This document shows, in pieces, positions 24,750 through 36,949 of a stretch of 64,000 bases of DNA; the stretch's first letter is position 1, and each line of letters starts with the position of its first letter. Both the position numbers and the translations under genes were made by a program. The DNA is taken from assembly GCF_032854445.1 (NCBI RefSeq), contig NC_088304.1:3536001-3600000 (forward strand). The letters are read 5' to 3'. Source of the DNA: Liolophura sinensis. Lineage: Eukaryota > Mollusca > Polyplacophora > Chitonida > Chitonidae. The notes below the pieces were generated by a model. The model saw only the letters and a list, made by a program, of their open reading frames with translations, was not told where the DNA came from and did no database searches.

Positions 24750-25661
24750 GATCCTGAAAGAGCGTGGATGGATTTTGAAGGAAATAGAACAGGGCTTCAT
24801 TTGGTGGAAATATTTCCATTGCATTTTGATATTTGGATTTCTCTCACTCATAACAGACGACCAACGGTCTGTTTTGATCATTTCTTTATATATCTTGATT
24901 TTTTTTTTACAATCATCTCATCACAGTGAGTAACATTAAACCAAAAATATAAAAACACTAAAGCACTGTTGTGTTTTCGTAGTTGTGCCAAAGAAAATAA
25001 AATGTTTATCACTTCGACGAAAATAAATGTAAATAACGTAAATAGAATTTCAAAAAGTGCTGCGTGTGAAATCTGTGACACACTTTCTGTCGTCGCTACT
25101 TTGATTTCGTTCACTTTTGCGTAAATTTCATTTTTATCTCACATTTTTCTCTTTTCACTGACAGATATTTGCTTCTTTACACCTCTCCACCGCCTCACCC
25201 CGTAAAATCCTCTCTCGTGGGGGATTTTTCAGTGAGTATTCAAACAGGCTCGCCAATGTTTAGAGCGCAATACCTATAACGTTATCGACACAAGCATCAA
25301 CAAGCTTAGTAACATTTTAGATGACGTATGCGTCCCTAATTTGAAACGTTATTTAAAACATCAAAGATAGTGTTCAGTGCTGATAATAACACAAAACACT
25401 TCAGCATTCTTTATAATTGCTATAACTATGTGCCATTACTTTATGTCTATTTTTCTATCAGTAGGATAGCATCGCGGTTGTGTGTATGGAATAGTGCCAG
25501 TGTGGCGTCAAACTGTATAATTATTCATTTATTCTATAGTAGAGAGAATAAAGAGGTGACACCAAATAATGAAGCAATTTTCGCGGACCGTTGATTATTG
25601 TTTAGCTTCCTAGCTGATGACATTTGTGATGAAAGGAAACTTTTGAAACTTCACAAGCATA
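24750..25661. other. Unique AT-rich DNA, no gene seen
   Basis: Nothing recognisable; open frames under 80 codons. Confidence 0.5.
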
Positions 25662-25881
25662 GGATTTATTTATTTGTTTTACGCCATACTCACGAATATT
25701 TCACTTATACGACGGCGGCCAACATTACGGTGGGAAGAAACCAGGCAGAGCCCGAGGGAAACCCACGACCATCCGTACGTTGCTGTTAGACCTTCCCTCG
25801 TACGGCCGCATTGGTGAGAGGCTTCTGGGTCATTGCGCCGCGCTGGCGTGCTAACACCCTCACCAACAGAGTCCCGAACTA
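25662..25881 (-). mobile_element. SINE family 1, longest copy, retains part of the tRNA-like head
   Basis: Reads, on the minus strand, from a head region with GTTAGCACGCCAGCGCGG and TGACCCAGAAGCCTCTCACC, through a 40-bp-class deletion (the B-box segment seen at 1-45 is missing), to the shared 3' body and ATTTATTT tail. The head resembles the D-arm part of a tRNA gene with GTTAG-GCGC, supporting a tRNA-derived SINE. Confidence 0.85.
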
Positions 25882-26087
25882 GCAGAGGAAGGGTATACGT
25901 GAGGTGTCAAACTATGTTGCGTACAAATTCCGAAAGAATGTCTTAAGTTAGTTGTAAATACTAAATTCCAGTTATTTAGCAACTTTCATGGCTTTCTCGT
26001 TTCAAAACCCGCAAGCATAAAGCATGTGAGAACCTGTATGTGTAGAAAGAAAGGTTTAATCTGACTTTAATCAAAATCGTAGAATTT

Positions 26088-26175
26088 GACTTAAATTGTG
26101 GAGTTTGACATCGAATTGTGGAATATGACTTCAAGGTATGTAATTTATCTTCAAATTTTAGAATTTGTGAGATGA
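26088..26175. repeat. Degenerate 20-bp repeat, 4-5 units
   Basis: Units of GAATTTGACTTAAATTGTGG type, each changed at several positions. Confidence 0.6.
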
Positions 26176-26249
26176 CATTTTCAAATCCATATATGGTAAT
26201 TTATTTACTTATTTAATTATTTGTTATTCATTTCTTTTATTGTTTGTAT

Positions 26250-27130
26250 CATGTGACACATTACTGTAAGGTGTGGCATAGTGTCACGCAATGTAATATT
26301 GCTACATCTTCTTACAAGTTGTTACATAGCGTAAAACTGAGTCGCATTGTTTAATATTGTTACATGTGAGTGATACGGTATATCGTTACATTGTGTGATG
26401 TTTTGGCAAAAGACCTAATATTGCTTTATCGTGTGACTAATCGTGATATTGTGTGGCATAGTTTATTATTACTTGTTTGATTGGTTTGTACATTTTATAT
26501 CGCTATATTGCGTGGCATAGCGTGGCATCGTGTGGCATACTGTGCCATTTTGAATTATAGTACAGTTGACTATACCTGAATGGTGTACACATTATCTGAT
26601 ATATTGTTAAATTCTGTTACAAGCCGTGATATCTTGTGGCACTTTGGCCTAGTATTGCTGCGTCGTTTGATGTATCGCGAATCATTGCTTACTGCCTGAA
26701 TGGTTTATGCATTGTATGGCAAGCTGCTACATAGTGTGACGTATCGTGGTATTTTATGGCATAGTGGGGCACTTTGGATTAGTAATGCTCCGTCATGTTA
26801 TATCTTGAATAGTCTTGCTTAATCTCTGAATGATTTATACATGACATGGCATATTTTTACTTCTGATAAGAAATTGTGACATCGTGTGGCAGTACGACGT
26901 GTAATTTGTGACATCGTCTGTAACACTACGGCGTGTAATACATTGTGTACCACTGCTTATACTATCTGAATTATTTCTTCACTTTGTAACACATTGTTGT
27001 ATCGTGTGACACATTTTGACAGATGAAGTACTTTGAGACAAATGGTTACATTTGTCTTACATTGTGTTCTGTGACCTATAGTGCCACAGGCATAACATCG
27101 TAGCATCGTGTGACATCTTCCTCGTCGTGT
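26250..27130. repeat. Decayed repeat, about 120-140-bp period with inner GTGTGGCAT-type units
   Basis: The phrase CTGAAT plus GGTTTATGCATT (variants) recurs near 26576, 26696, 26825 and 26966, i.e. spacings of about 120, 130 and 140 bp. Between them run GTGTGGCATAG, TTGTTACAT and TGCTACAT motifs of about 16-24 bp. This is an old higher-order array. Confidence 0.6.
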
Positions 27131-27192
27131 CGCGTGTAGCAAATCAGTATCCATGTTTGTATAATTTAGGAATTTATAAAAATAAACTTATG

Positions 27193-27330
27193 CAGAATGT
27201 AAAAGCGACGACAGTATAATAGTAGCCAAATGGTCACACGTAGCCGGTGAAATACGGTCTCTGGTCAATTTACCTTGGTTCGGATTTTTATTCTAACTGT
27301 TCATGTAAATGCTTAAATCGTAGCGAATTA
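27193..27330 (+). mobile_element. Interspersed family 2, copy a
   Basis: GCGACGACAGTATAATAGTA, GCCAAATGGTCACACGTAGC, ATACGGTCTCTGGTCAATTT, ATTCTAACTGTTCATGTAAA. The same blocks recur at 28538-28612 and 28625-28806 in the same order. Confidence 0.8.
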
Positions 27331-28282
27331 TACGTAAAATGCTGAGTTGGTATTACATTCATTTTAAAACAATGACATAAAAATAATGCAAAGGGGCCTA
27401 TTCTTAATTTGACTCTGAAAGTACAGTTGTTTTGTAGTAACAACCAATGCAGAAAAGAATTAGTTCAACGCGTGCCGCAGGACAAACTACCTTTTTCTTT
27501 GTCCCATATTTTATTCAAAATTCCATCCAAGAAAAAAAAAATAATCTAATTAATCAAGGCTTGAAAAAATCTATCGGCCCACTGGGCAGTGATATAGGCT
27601 TTAAGCTGACATTTTCTAAGAAACGTAACAATGGCCTGCCGCCAACTCCTTTAGGGCGTCCATTCTGCACGACACGTTTTATACAGGTAATTGAATAATA
27701 AATGAATAAAATAAATAAAAGTTACATGACGTATGAATACCAGAAAACGAGTCAGTGAATAATTGAGTAGGCTGGCAGTTTCACATGATTCATTAGTTAT
27801 GATCGTAATTGACCATGTGATTGTTCACAATTTATCGCTTGCGTGTTAGTAACCCTGGGCGGCAAAACATCTCTTGCGTGTGGCAAAATTCCGGACGTCT
27901 TATTTATTAGGTCTTCAGGGGAAACATAAAGTATGAGGAAATAAATGACGACCAATCGGATAAAAATGTTGCCAAGATGTTCGAAAATTTGATCATAATC
28001 ACACTTTGAACACGAAGTTACTATATTACAATTAATATGGTTAATTATAAACCATATATGTAATCACTAAGTCAAATTTCTAATAAGACCATATGATGTG
28101 GAAATCACATTGTTGTTTTTTGTCCATATAATTAGCAGCAGAAAGAGACCCTTAGATTGGAAAGAACTGTTATGCTTTAAATATAGACGCATTTCATGGG
28201 TCGACTCTTGGAGACCTCGAAACTAGCTTTTGTCATTTTGACTTCAGCTGTGTCAGCTGGTTTACCTGAAACAAACCATCGT
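27331..28282. other. Unique AT-rich DNA, no gene seen
   Basis: No repeat or domain seen. An 83-codon frame at 27447-27698 is lysine- and asparagine-rich and looks like chance. Confidence 0.45.
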
Positions 28283-28432
28283 TACTCCTCGTTTTCTCCA
28301 CTCGTGTAACTGACTCAGTAACCACCTTTACACTCAGGTTTTCTCCACTTATACATCTAACATAGTAACCACCGCTATTCCTGGCACTCATGTTGTCTCC
28401 ACTCATACATCTGACCTTCGTCATAGAAACCA
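28283..28432. repeat. Degenerate about 53-bp tandem repeat, three units
   Basis: GTTTTCTCCACT..., ending in GTAACCACC and a CACTCA block, three times with substitutions. Confidence 0.6.
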
Positions 28433-28470
28433 TATTCTTGAGTAAGGCGTCACCAGTCAAATAAATTATA
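28429..28470 (+). mobile_element. SINE family 1, tail fragment
   Basis: CATATTCTTGAGTAAGGCGT, CACCAGTCAAATAAAT: only the last 40 bp of the element. Confidence 0.75.
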
Positions 28471-28537
28471 TGAACCATACTGTATGCATACCAGTGATAT
28501 TTAAACTGCATCACGCATGTTAATACATCCTCTGAAA

Positions 28538-28612
28538 CAAGGCCTCGTGTCAATTTACCTCAGGTAAGGTTTTATTCTGACTGTTCATGTAAATGCTTAA
28601 ATAGTACCAAGG
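28538..28612 (+). mobile_element. Interspersed family 2, copy b (3' part)
   Basis: AAGGCCTCGTGTCAATTTAC, TTTTATTCTGACTGTTCATG, TAAATGCTTAAAT, matching the 3' half of copies a and c. Confidence 0.78.
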
Positions 28613-28624
28613 AATACTATGCGG

Positions 28625-28806
28625 TACATAGAGAGTTGCGAGTATGTAATATAGTGCATAGAGAGAGAAACCAGAGCAACGACGACAGTGTGATAGGTGG
28701 CAAATGGTCACACGCAAGCGATGAAACACGGCCTCTTGTCATTTTAGCTCATTTAAATTTTGTTTCTAACTGTTCATGTAAATATTTAATTTTGTTGCAA
28801 ATTACA
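28625..28806 (+). mobile_element. Interspersed family 2, copy c
   Basis: Begins with ATAGAGAGTTGCGAGTATGT and holds CAACGACGACAGTGTGATAG, AATGGTCACACGCAAGCG, AACTGTTCATGTAAATATTT. Its 5' part matches the region at about 47190-47250, which links the family to the tRNA-like head there. Confidence 0.75.
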
Positions 28807-28810
28807 CCCC

Positions 28811-31582
28811 CCCATAGCACCAAGACTTAAACAGAATTAGATAAAAGAAACTACGAAGTGACGTTAATTGCAATGTATTGGGCAGAATTGATCTAGATTT
28901 ACTCAAAATGTTGTATTGTCATCACATTTAATGTACAATCACATTAAAACATTAAACAGATACATAAATGATGTCAAACGCCACTTTGCTGTCTGATGTA
29001 TGAATGAACTATGAAGTCCGTTAAACGCTCGATCTTTCCAATGTGAACAAAATGCCTAAATACTTGGAAATGAATCGCCCCCAGTACCTGAACATCTCCC
29101 CAGTACATTTTTTTTGAGCATACAGATTCAAATGCACGCGTTTTCACTAGCTGTAGAACGCTGTATTCGGGTAAACCTTACCGCCTTTTCTCGTCGCCTG
29201 GCTTGTTCGTCAAAAGCGTTCATGTTGCAGCACTGCGTTCATGCCGGCACGAATTGTAACAGGTGTTCGGGGTTCTCACCATGTAGCCAAGTGGTCCTGT
29301 CCAGAAGTGAACAGTTTCACAACAATATGTGCTTAAAGGCTCTCTGAGGTGACGGTGAGCAAACATTACTGCAGTAAGTGACGGTAACTTAACAAGACGG
29401 CTTCACGCACACCGTATACCACTTTCTGTTGACACACCTTTGCAATGCTCAGGTTCTTTTCAACAGGGCAGAGTAACATTTGAGGCAAAAGACCCATGAA
29501 GTGTTAAAGAGCCGGAACTGTGTTCGTAGATTTTGTGGAACACTATAAGAAATCATGTAATGAAGTAGAATAGAACGCAGGCAATTTCTAAGATGGGGAA
29601 TTTTCACTCAGAAAGGTTATATAGAAGTCAAAAGTTAACTTTAAGAAGCACACATTCAATAAAAAAAATCATGCAAATTGTATAACAAGACAAGAAGCCA
29701 TGTTACAGTTTTTTTGCGGCTGTCCGAAAATAAGGAGGCGAAATCTAAAAGTAAAGAAAATAGATCGACCCATGCATAAAAAGCTGAAACAGAGTTTTCC
29801 ATTAAATTAATGTAGGAAAGATACATGGTTAATTCGTTGTTCTAATTGTCCACGCTTTTGGCTGGACGCAATAGGGAGCAGACCAATTCCTAAGGCGTAC
29901 ACGTATATAATTCTAGGCTATAAAAGTGTTAATAACGCGGTAAGATTTTAGTTTTTGGCGACGATATATCATATCGTAGATACAGTGTACATGGTAAATA
30001 ATTTATTCTACTCTCTGTTAATAACAAACGAAAAGGAAACAACAAAACTACAAACAGATAGTTGCTGACGCGTAAATTTAAGAACTTGCAGTTTACTGCA
30101 TCCATGCCAACTTTTTGTATGTGTCATGCAGAGAAATTTCTAGTACACAGTTATTGGAGAGATCAAATGTACGTTAATTCACCCGATTTTATTTAATGGG
30201 TAATTTTCACCAAAAACAGATTTTTTCATGTACCGAATGTGGATTCCAAAGATAGCCACACTTTCAGAGATAACTCTCCAGTCAAAGATTTGTTTTTAAG
30301 CTGGCGACTTTCGACGAAATCCATGAAAAGCTCTGACAAATAAATGGTATAGACGAGGAACAGAGGTTCAATCTATTTACAGGGAATACAATTTTAATGT
30401 CTTCTTTAAAATGTTTCAGACGGACAATCCTGAGGAAAATACATCAGTTCAACCAATTACGAAACGAAACAATATTATCACTATGTTTGGAGACTTTTCT
30501 TTCCAGATTTAAGGAATTCTACACTAAAATCCTTTAAAATATTCCTGTAGGGATTTATGCATGCAGAAACCTAATTTCCTCAGTGATATTGGGAGTAACT
30601 CCTGGTTGTTGACTTATGGTTTTGTACACTGATTGGCAGCACTTTTCAGTGTATTCATGAACAAACTGTATGGGCATCCCGCTGATAGATTTGGAGATCT
30701 ACAAATACATGTGTAACCGGGAAACGTTAGGCCCCAAATCATTATTATATCTGAATCAATAAATTTAATTGTAATCCAAGAAAAGAGATTCGATTTTAAT
30801 AATACACGCAATTTGTTTGCTCCACTCTCATGCAGGACAACTAATTTATGTGCAGACAATATGCAGGTGCTTACACCGAGATTACAGAAAAGCGTCATTG
30901 TTCTTAACTGACATATTGAGGTAGTATTGCTTGTATAATTCATGCTTGTCGAATAAATACAAATTGTTGTGAATTCAAGAAAAATTGAAGCAGCATGCAG
31001 GTAGCAAGCACTTGAAAATGGCAACAATAGTTGAGAGAAGTCTGCATCCATTTTATCGCCATCCAAACGACGAAATTATTCCCGTTTTTCTTTATGTTCA
31101 TGCAACTGATCAGTCCATTATCGACAATAAATCTTAGTTTATATTCTGTAATGCCTTGTCTTATCCAAAAGGAACAGTTGTCGACAAAGCCAATGAGGGA
31201 AAACAGAAAACATGCAGTTTAGTATAGATATCAATGGGAACCTTGCTGAGCAATCTGTTAACATGTCAGGAACGACACCACTTTTGTGTGACTTAAAATA
31301 AACCCATCGGAGGAAATATATATATACTACGGATGTTATATTGGAGATTTTTGGCAATAAATCCACATTCGCTAATCAAATCCGATTTTCCGTATTTACC
31401 AAGTTTAATCATTGTCTTTCGGTGTAAATGTCAAAAGACTGGTATACTTGTATTATTTACAGTATTAAAATGATTCTAAAGTTTTAAAAAGTTATAATGC
31501 GATCCGCTTTATAAATTATACGAAATATATTACTGGTTTTGAACGGTGACACTATAATAATTTGGGCCTTTCTAAAATAATG
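28811..31582. other. Unique AT-rich DNA, no gene seen
   Basis: No repeats of note. A 150-codon minus-strand frame at 30614-31066 has no domain, signal peptide or codon pattern that I can support. A short less AT-rich patch lies at 29110-29420. Confidence 0.45.
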
Positions 31583-32797
31583 GCTGTGTCACCATAGCTT
31601 ATAACGAATGAGCTGATATCTGTGTCACCATAGCTTATAACGAATGAGCTGATATAGGCCAAAGTGTCACCATTGCTTATAACGAACGAGCTGATATAGG
31701 CCAAAGAGTTACCATAGCTTATAACGAATGAACGCATAGGCCAAAGTGTCACAAAAGCTTATAACGAATGAGCTGATTTAGGCCAAAGTTTCACCATAGC
31801 TTATAACGAATGAGCTGATATCTGTGTCACCATAGCTTATAACGTATGAGCTGATATAGGCCAAAGTGTCACCATTGCTTATAACGAACGAGCTGATATA
31901 GGCCAAAGTGTCACCATAGCTTATAACGAATGAACTCATATAGGCCAAAGTGTCACCATGCCTTATAACGAATGAACTCATATAGGCCAAAGTGTCGCCA
32001 TGCCTTACAACGAATGAGCTGACATCTGTGTCACTATACCTTATAACGAATGAGCTGATATAGGCCAAAGTGTCACCATAGCTTATAACGAATGAGCTGA
32101 TATAGGCCAAAGTATTAACATTGCTTATAACGAATGAGCTGATATAGGCCAAAGTGTCACCATAGCTTATAACGAATGAACTCATATAGGCCAAAGTGTC
32201 ACCATGCCTTATAACGAATGACCTGATATAGGCCAAAGTGTCACCATAGCTTATAACGAACGAGCTGATATAGGCCAAAGTGTCACTATAGCTTATAACG
32301 AATGAACTCATATAGGAAAAAGTGTCACCATGCCTTATAACGTATGAGCTGATATAGGCCAAAGTGTCACCATTGCTTATAATGAACGAGCTGATATAGA
32401 CCAAAGTGTCACCATTGCTTATAACGAATGAACTCATATAGGCCAAAGTGTCACCATAGCTTATAACGAATGAGCTGATATAGGCCAAAGTATTAACATT
32501 GCTTATAACGAATGAGCTGATATAGGCCAAAGTGTCACCATTGCTTATAACGAATGAGCTGACATCTGTGTCACTATAGCTTATAACGAATGAGTTGATA
32601 TAGGCCAGAGTGTCACCATAACTTATAACAAATGAGTTGATATAGGCCAAAGTGTCACCATAGCTTATAACGAATGGGGTGATATAGGCCAAAGTGTCAC
32701 CATAGCTTATAACGAATGAGCTGATATCTGTGTCACCATAGCTTATAACGAATGAGCCGATATAGGCCAAAGTGTCACGATATCTTATAACGAATGC
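31583..32797. repeat. Minisatellite with 42-bp and 36-bp units
   Basis: About 30 units. The 42-bp form is CTTATAACGAATGAGCTGAT, ATAGGCCAAAGTGTCACCAT, AG. The 36-bp form has GATATCTGTGTCACC in place of GATATAGGCCAAAGTGTCACC. Both lengths are multiples of three, so a minus-strand frame stays open for 330 codons (31778-32770). Confidence 0.97.
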
Positions 32798-33235
32798 GCG
32801 GGGTTTTGCTTTATATCTTTATCATCACATTTTTAAATTAGACTGGGTCTCGGCATCGTCTCTGGGAAAATATTCTATTATATCTCACGAATTTACGAAT
32901 TCCCCAAACGCGTTCTGTCTTCACGATGACAGGTCACTTGGGAACTTTCTGGAGTCATGCATTGATCGAGATGGAGACTCTGGCCTGTTCGGTTTAATTA
33001 GCGCCAGGGATTTGGACAAGGTCCATCTGGTCAGCGCTCTATAGTAAGGCTTGATTTTGGCATAGATCGAGTCTGGATAGTGTTCAGGAGGATTTGATTC
33101 GTGGATCAAAACCGAATGATGAAGTGAGTGCCAGCCAATGGCGCTATCGCTATAGGCTGTTGTGGTTGTAGACAGCGCATACATTACATACAATCAAACT
33201 TCAAAGTCTGACAAGGAGCCCCCATGGCCAAGTAT
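32798..33235. other. Unique sequence, mixed composition
   Basis: Repeat-free. A 90-codon plus-strand frame (32772-33044) starts in the minisatellite and runs into this DNA; a 90-codon minus-strand frame overlaps it. Neither has a recognisable domain. CCAAT-type GCCAATGG lies near 33134. Confidence 0.4.
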
Positions 33236-33425
33236 TGGTTTCCACGGGTTCTGTCTGTTTTCCTCCACGGGTTCTGTCTGTTTTCCTCCACGGGTTCTGT
33301 CTGTTTTCCTCCCATAAAGTAGGATGCTTGGCGTCGTATATCAGTGAAATATCCGCGTAAAATACCAACCAAATAAATCAAAAGATGCTTGGCGTCGTAT
33401 ATCAGTGAAATATTCCTGAGTACAA
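33236..33425 (+). mobile_element. SINE family 1 copy with internal tandem amplification
   Basis: A 23-bp part of the SINE body (CCACGGGTTCTGTCTGTTTT plus CCT) occurs three times in direct succession at 33242-33310. The 30-bp segment from GATGCTTGGCGTCGTATATC onward occurs twice (33323-33352 and 33384-33413), carrying the tail between. So a SINE has begun to turn into a tandem repeat. Confidence 0.85.
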
Positions 33426-33599
33426 ATACACAATACAGCAATAGCATATCGGATCTATAGTGTAGAATGGAGTGAAGGTTTATGTCCACTGTTAATACTT
33501 CATTTCTTTCCATAAATTTTTGCTGCGTGCTACTGACGTTTGTTGAGATAGTGTAAAACACTGAATTCATTTTTAAAGTTATGAATATAAAAAGCTCAG

Positions 33600-33660
33600 C
33601 ATGGAGAGTAAAACCAGAGGTTTTTATTCCAAATGTTCGTGCAAATGCTTGTAAAGTATA
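33600..33660 (+). mobile_element. Interspersed family 2-like fragment
   Basis: GGTTTTTATTCCAAATGTTC, GTGCAAATGCTTGTAAAG resembles the 3' end of family 2 (TTTTATTCTAACTGTTCATG, TAAATGCTTAAAT). Confidence 0.5.
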
Positions 33661-35606
33661 GATGGGGAAAAACCAGGCATGTTATTTTCAATACTTGTCC
33701 CCAGCTGTATCAATACAGAGTTTGGAGTAAATTTTCAGTCGATAAATTAATTAATCTAATGTGTCCTACACGAATTTTAACTTCAGCACAAATGCAGAAA
33801 AACTAACATTAATTTATCTATATTTGAAAATGGAACAAAGTTAAATAAGGATTTTAGCAATGAAATTTGAATAATTCATAATGTCGTCATCATGATACGC
33901 GCCATCATGAAGGAGAGTTTGTTTACGATATTTGGATATTTCTTATTTTTTGCCTAATTTTTCAGGTTGTTTTTTGATTTTATATGACCCTTATTTGTCC
34001 CCAAAGTCATAAATAAACACCCCTTAGCTCTTTCATACCTCTATTTAAAAAAAGAAATCGCCTATGGTCACTTTTAAATGAAATGTAGACTTTGAAATAT
34101 AGATTCAGACGCATGTGTAGAACATTATCAAGAGTTGCTGTCTGTTTTGTTACATGCAACGGACGAAATAAATCCCAACGATAAACAAAGACACGGATAT
34201 GTAGTTTTACCCTCAGGAATTTTAATGTTGTTAACGTTTATCTTCAGAGTTTTCTGTCGGTCTTTTGTTGTTAAACAGAGCCCACTTTTCCCATGTACAT
34301 ATAAAAGATAAATGCGTGACAAATTTTTTTGTAATTGATAAATGTATCACTTTTCAAACTGTACATGTATTTACCATACGCTCCAGGGAAGTAGGCTTCA
34401 TATCAGTGGGTTTATTCTTGGCAAATAAGAGAAAGACGAGCTTATCAGATGTTAATGCCAAACTCGCCTTTTCACCGTTTTTAATTATTAAAATGTTGAA
34501 TCCTGGCACACACTTTGATAACGGGTCAGTAACTTAATTAACACAATCAGGCGAATTGCTGAATATCGACGAATGGTGCATGTGATCTTTATACTGTTAC
34601 ACAGGCCATGCATGGAAAAACACCAAGCATCAAGCGCTCCTTATAAAACTAATAAGAGAATATCATATTTCCAAATCAACGGTAAATGAATTTGATGATA
34701 ATTAGCGAGAGGTGACCCTAGTTTACGACATATGATCGCATTTCAAAAAGGCGGCGAAGCCAACTTGAAATAGAAAAGAGTTGAGATTTATACAGATATA
34801 TATTATCATGAAGTGAGTCGAATGTTAGAACTCAATGCAGGTGTGTTTCGTATTTATATAAATGCGAAATTCCATGACATCTTTCACAGATAAAACTGAT
34901 ATTTCACATTCTGTTGGTACAAATTTGTAACAACATTTTTGTTGTCATTCATATTTGTTGTTAAGCTTCAGACATTACAGATTTGCTATTACACTTCTGT
35001 TGTTACACCTGTGTTATTACATGTTTTTTGTGTTCAAGTTGTGTTGGTTCCACCGGCCAATGATTCAATACTGATCAGAAAAATTCGAATATCATAAATA
35101 TATTTTTCTCGTGAAAAATAAAAAGAGTACATGACGTTTTCACGAACATTGTGAATCAGCCTGAAGGGCTTACCTTGGAACCCAGGAAACCCAGAGAAAA
35201 ATTGAAAATCTCTGTGTTTTGTGCCACGACGCCAAAATATTATAAATAATGATGAACTTTAAAATAGTCAGTATAAATAGAATCAAACCTCTTAATTGTA
35301 GCATTCTGTATAAAGCATAAATTCTTGTCAATAGACAAGTTCGTGTCTCCAGGTAATTCTTCTCATGTTGCTGGCTTTCACATGTCAGTTTGGAAAAAGG
35401 TATTGGTTTTTTTCTTTGAACTATTAATTGCCTCCTTTATCACATTCAGTTTCGCTTAATTTTAAGGTAACAAAAAAATTACAATTTCAATTAATTTAAA
35501 TTTCTCACGGAAAAAAAACAAAATTACATTCTTGTTACAGTGCATCTTAAATAAATGCATGTTAATGATGCCTTGCTACAAATGTAAAGATTTGAGTTAT
35601 TGTGCT
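33661..35606. other. Unique AT-rich DNA, no gene seen
   Basis: Nothing recognisable. A 90-codon frame at 34265-34537 has no domain. 34970-35040 holds a few loose TTGTTATTACA-type repeats. Confidence 0.45.
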
Positions 35607-35755
35607 CTGGGGCCACTTTCACAAAACGTTGTAAGACATATTTCTTTTAACTTTTCTCGTAAAAGACGTTGACTGCGTTATTGCCATAAGGCAACGTCAT
35701 TTACGAGAAAAGTTACGAAACACTTATTTACGAATTTTGTGAAAGTGGCACCTGG
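35607..35755. mobile_element. Foldback/MITE-like palindromic element
   Basis: About 149 bp. Outer arms: GGCCACTTTCACAAAACG at 35611-35628 and its near complement GAATTTTGTGAAAGTGGCAC at 35732-35751. Inner arms: AACTTTTCTCGTAAAAGACG at about 35649 and AACGTCATTTACGAGAAAAG about 35693. The whole element can form one hairpin. No coding capacity. Confidence 0.85.
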
Positions 35756-36772
35756 TCTATATGTTCTCTTTCTCCACTCGGATATCAAATTTAAAAAATG
35801 CTACTTTTGTATATAATCGTCGTGAAATGTAGCCTTAAAACCTCCCACATAATATATAATAAAATAATATGATTTGATTTAATATTTAATTTGTATGCGC
35901 ATCTTTGCTGAATTTCAACAAAGCCAAAAACTCTTTTTATGATCTCAATAGTTATAGCCTTCCACATCAACGAGCTTATATACTTATACTATATAACAGC
36001 TGACGTACAGAGTTATATTCCTTCACTCAGAGAACTTGTCAATTTTTCTCACAAAAAGTGCTTTTATTCTTTTTCCAAATAAATTATAATTTTAATGAAG
36101 CAAATCATAAATTTTTATTCAATGTTACACTAAGTTTTGTTTATAACACGTTTAAATTTCATTCCCGATCAGTCTAATCGGTAAAAGTTATCAGAGGGTG
36201 TAAATAAAGTAAATTTTTGTTTGGAGGGCCCGACAGATTAACGGGAACAAAATATCGGCGTGATATTCTGACTTCCGAATGTATGTGTCATGTTTTAAAG
36301 AAGTCTAAACTGATTTCTTACCTTACAAGTTTATCAGAATTCTGTCCACGTGATCATGTCGCCTTTCGACTCACCATGCTCTGACTACACAAGTATACGA
36401 CCTTTGTATTAAAAGGTAAAATATTAAAATAAAGGATACGCGTAGTTACAAATTCGAAATTTCTCCCTCATCAATATGCTGAATAGCTTGTTACACTGCA
36501 ACAAACAGGACGTGGTTTTTTTTTTGTTTGTTTGTTTTTTTTTTTTATCTTGCGAGAGACGAGAACTATTTCAAAGTATGCATACTCAAAATGAAGTTGT
36601 GAAGAGTTTTCTGGAATGCAAATGGCGCTTATACAGTTTAATTCAAATGCTGCTCAGGTATATATATTTACATCTGTGAAATGAATACCAGTTGTTAGCG
36701 TCAAATTATGTGGATCGGACAGAAGCATGCTTGTATAACCATGCAGCCAAGTATAGAAGGAGCAAAGCCATT
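35756..36772. other. Unique AT-rich DNA, no gene seen
   Basis: One T-rich low-complexity run at 36517-36546. Otherwise no feature. Confidence 0.5.
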
Positions 36773-36949
36773 TTGTTAATTTTTACATCACTGCTTGTTA
36801 ATTTTTACATCACTGCTTGTTAATTTTTACATCACTGCTTGTTAACTTTTACATCACTGCTTGTTAACTTTTACATCACTGCTTGTTAACTTTTACATAA
36901 CTGCTTGTTAATTTTTACATCACTGCTTGTTAATTTTTACATTACTGCC
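36773..36949. repeat. 22-bp minisatellite, eight units
   Basis: TTGTTAATTTTTACATCACT plus GC, repeated eight times with T/C alternation at one site (TTAATTT or TTAACTT). Confidence 0.96.

Noticed and set aside
30916-30940. let-7-like string TGAGGTAGTATTGCTTGTAT
   Set aside because: Two extra bases break the match after the seed, and no complementary arm for a hairpin exists within 100 bp on either side.
30614-31066. 150-codon minus-strand frame
   Set aside because: No domain, signal peptide or codon pattern; AT-rich DNA with overlapping frames on the other strand.
31778-32770. 330-codon minus-strand open frame
   Set aside because: It is the 42/36-bp minisatellite read in one frame; both unit lengths are multiples of three, and unit differences change amino acids freely. 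No start context or non-repeat coding part.
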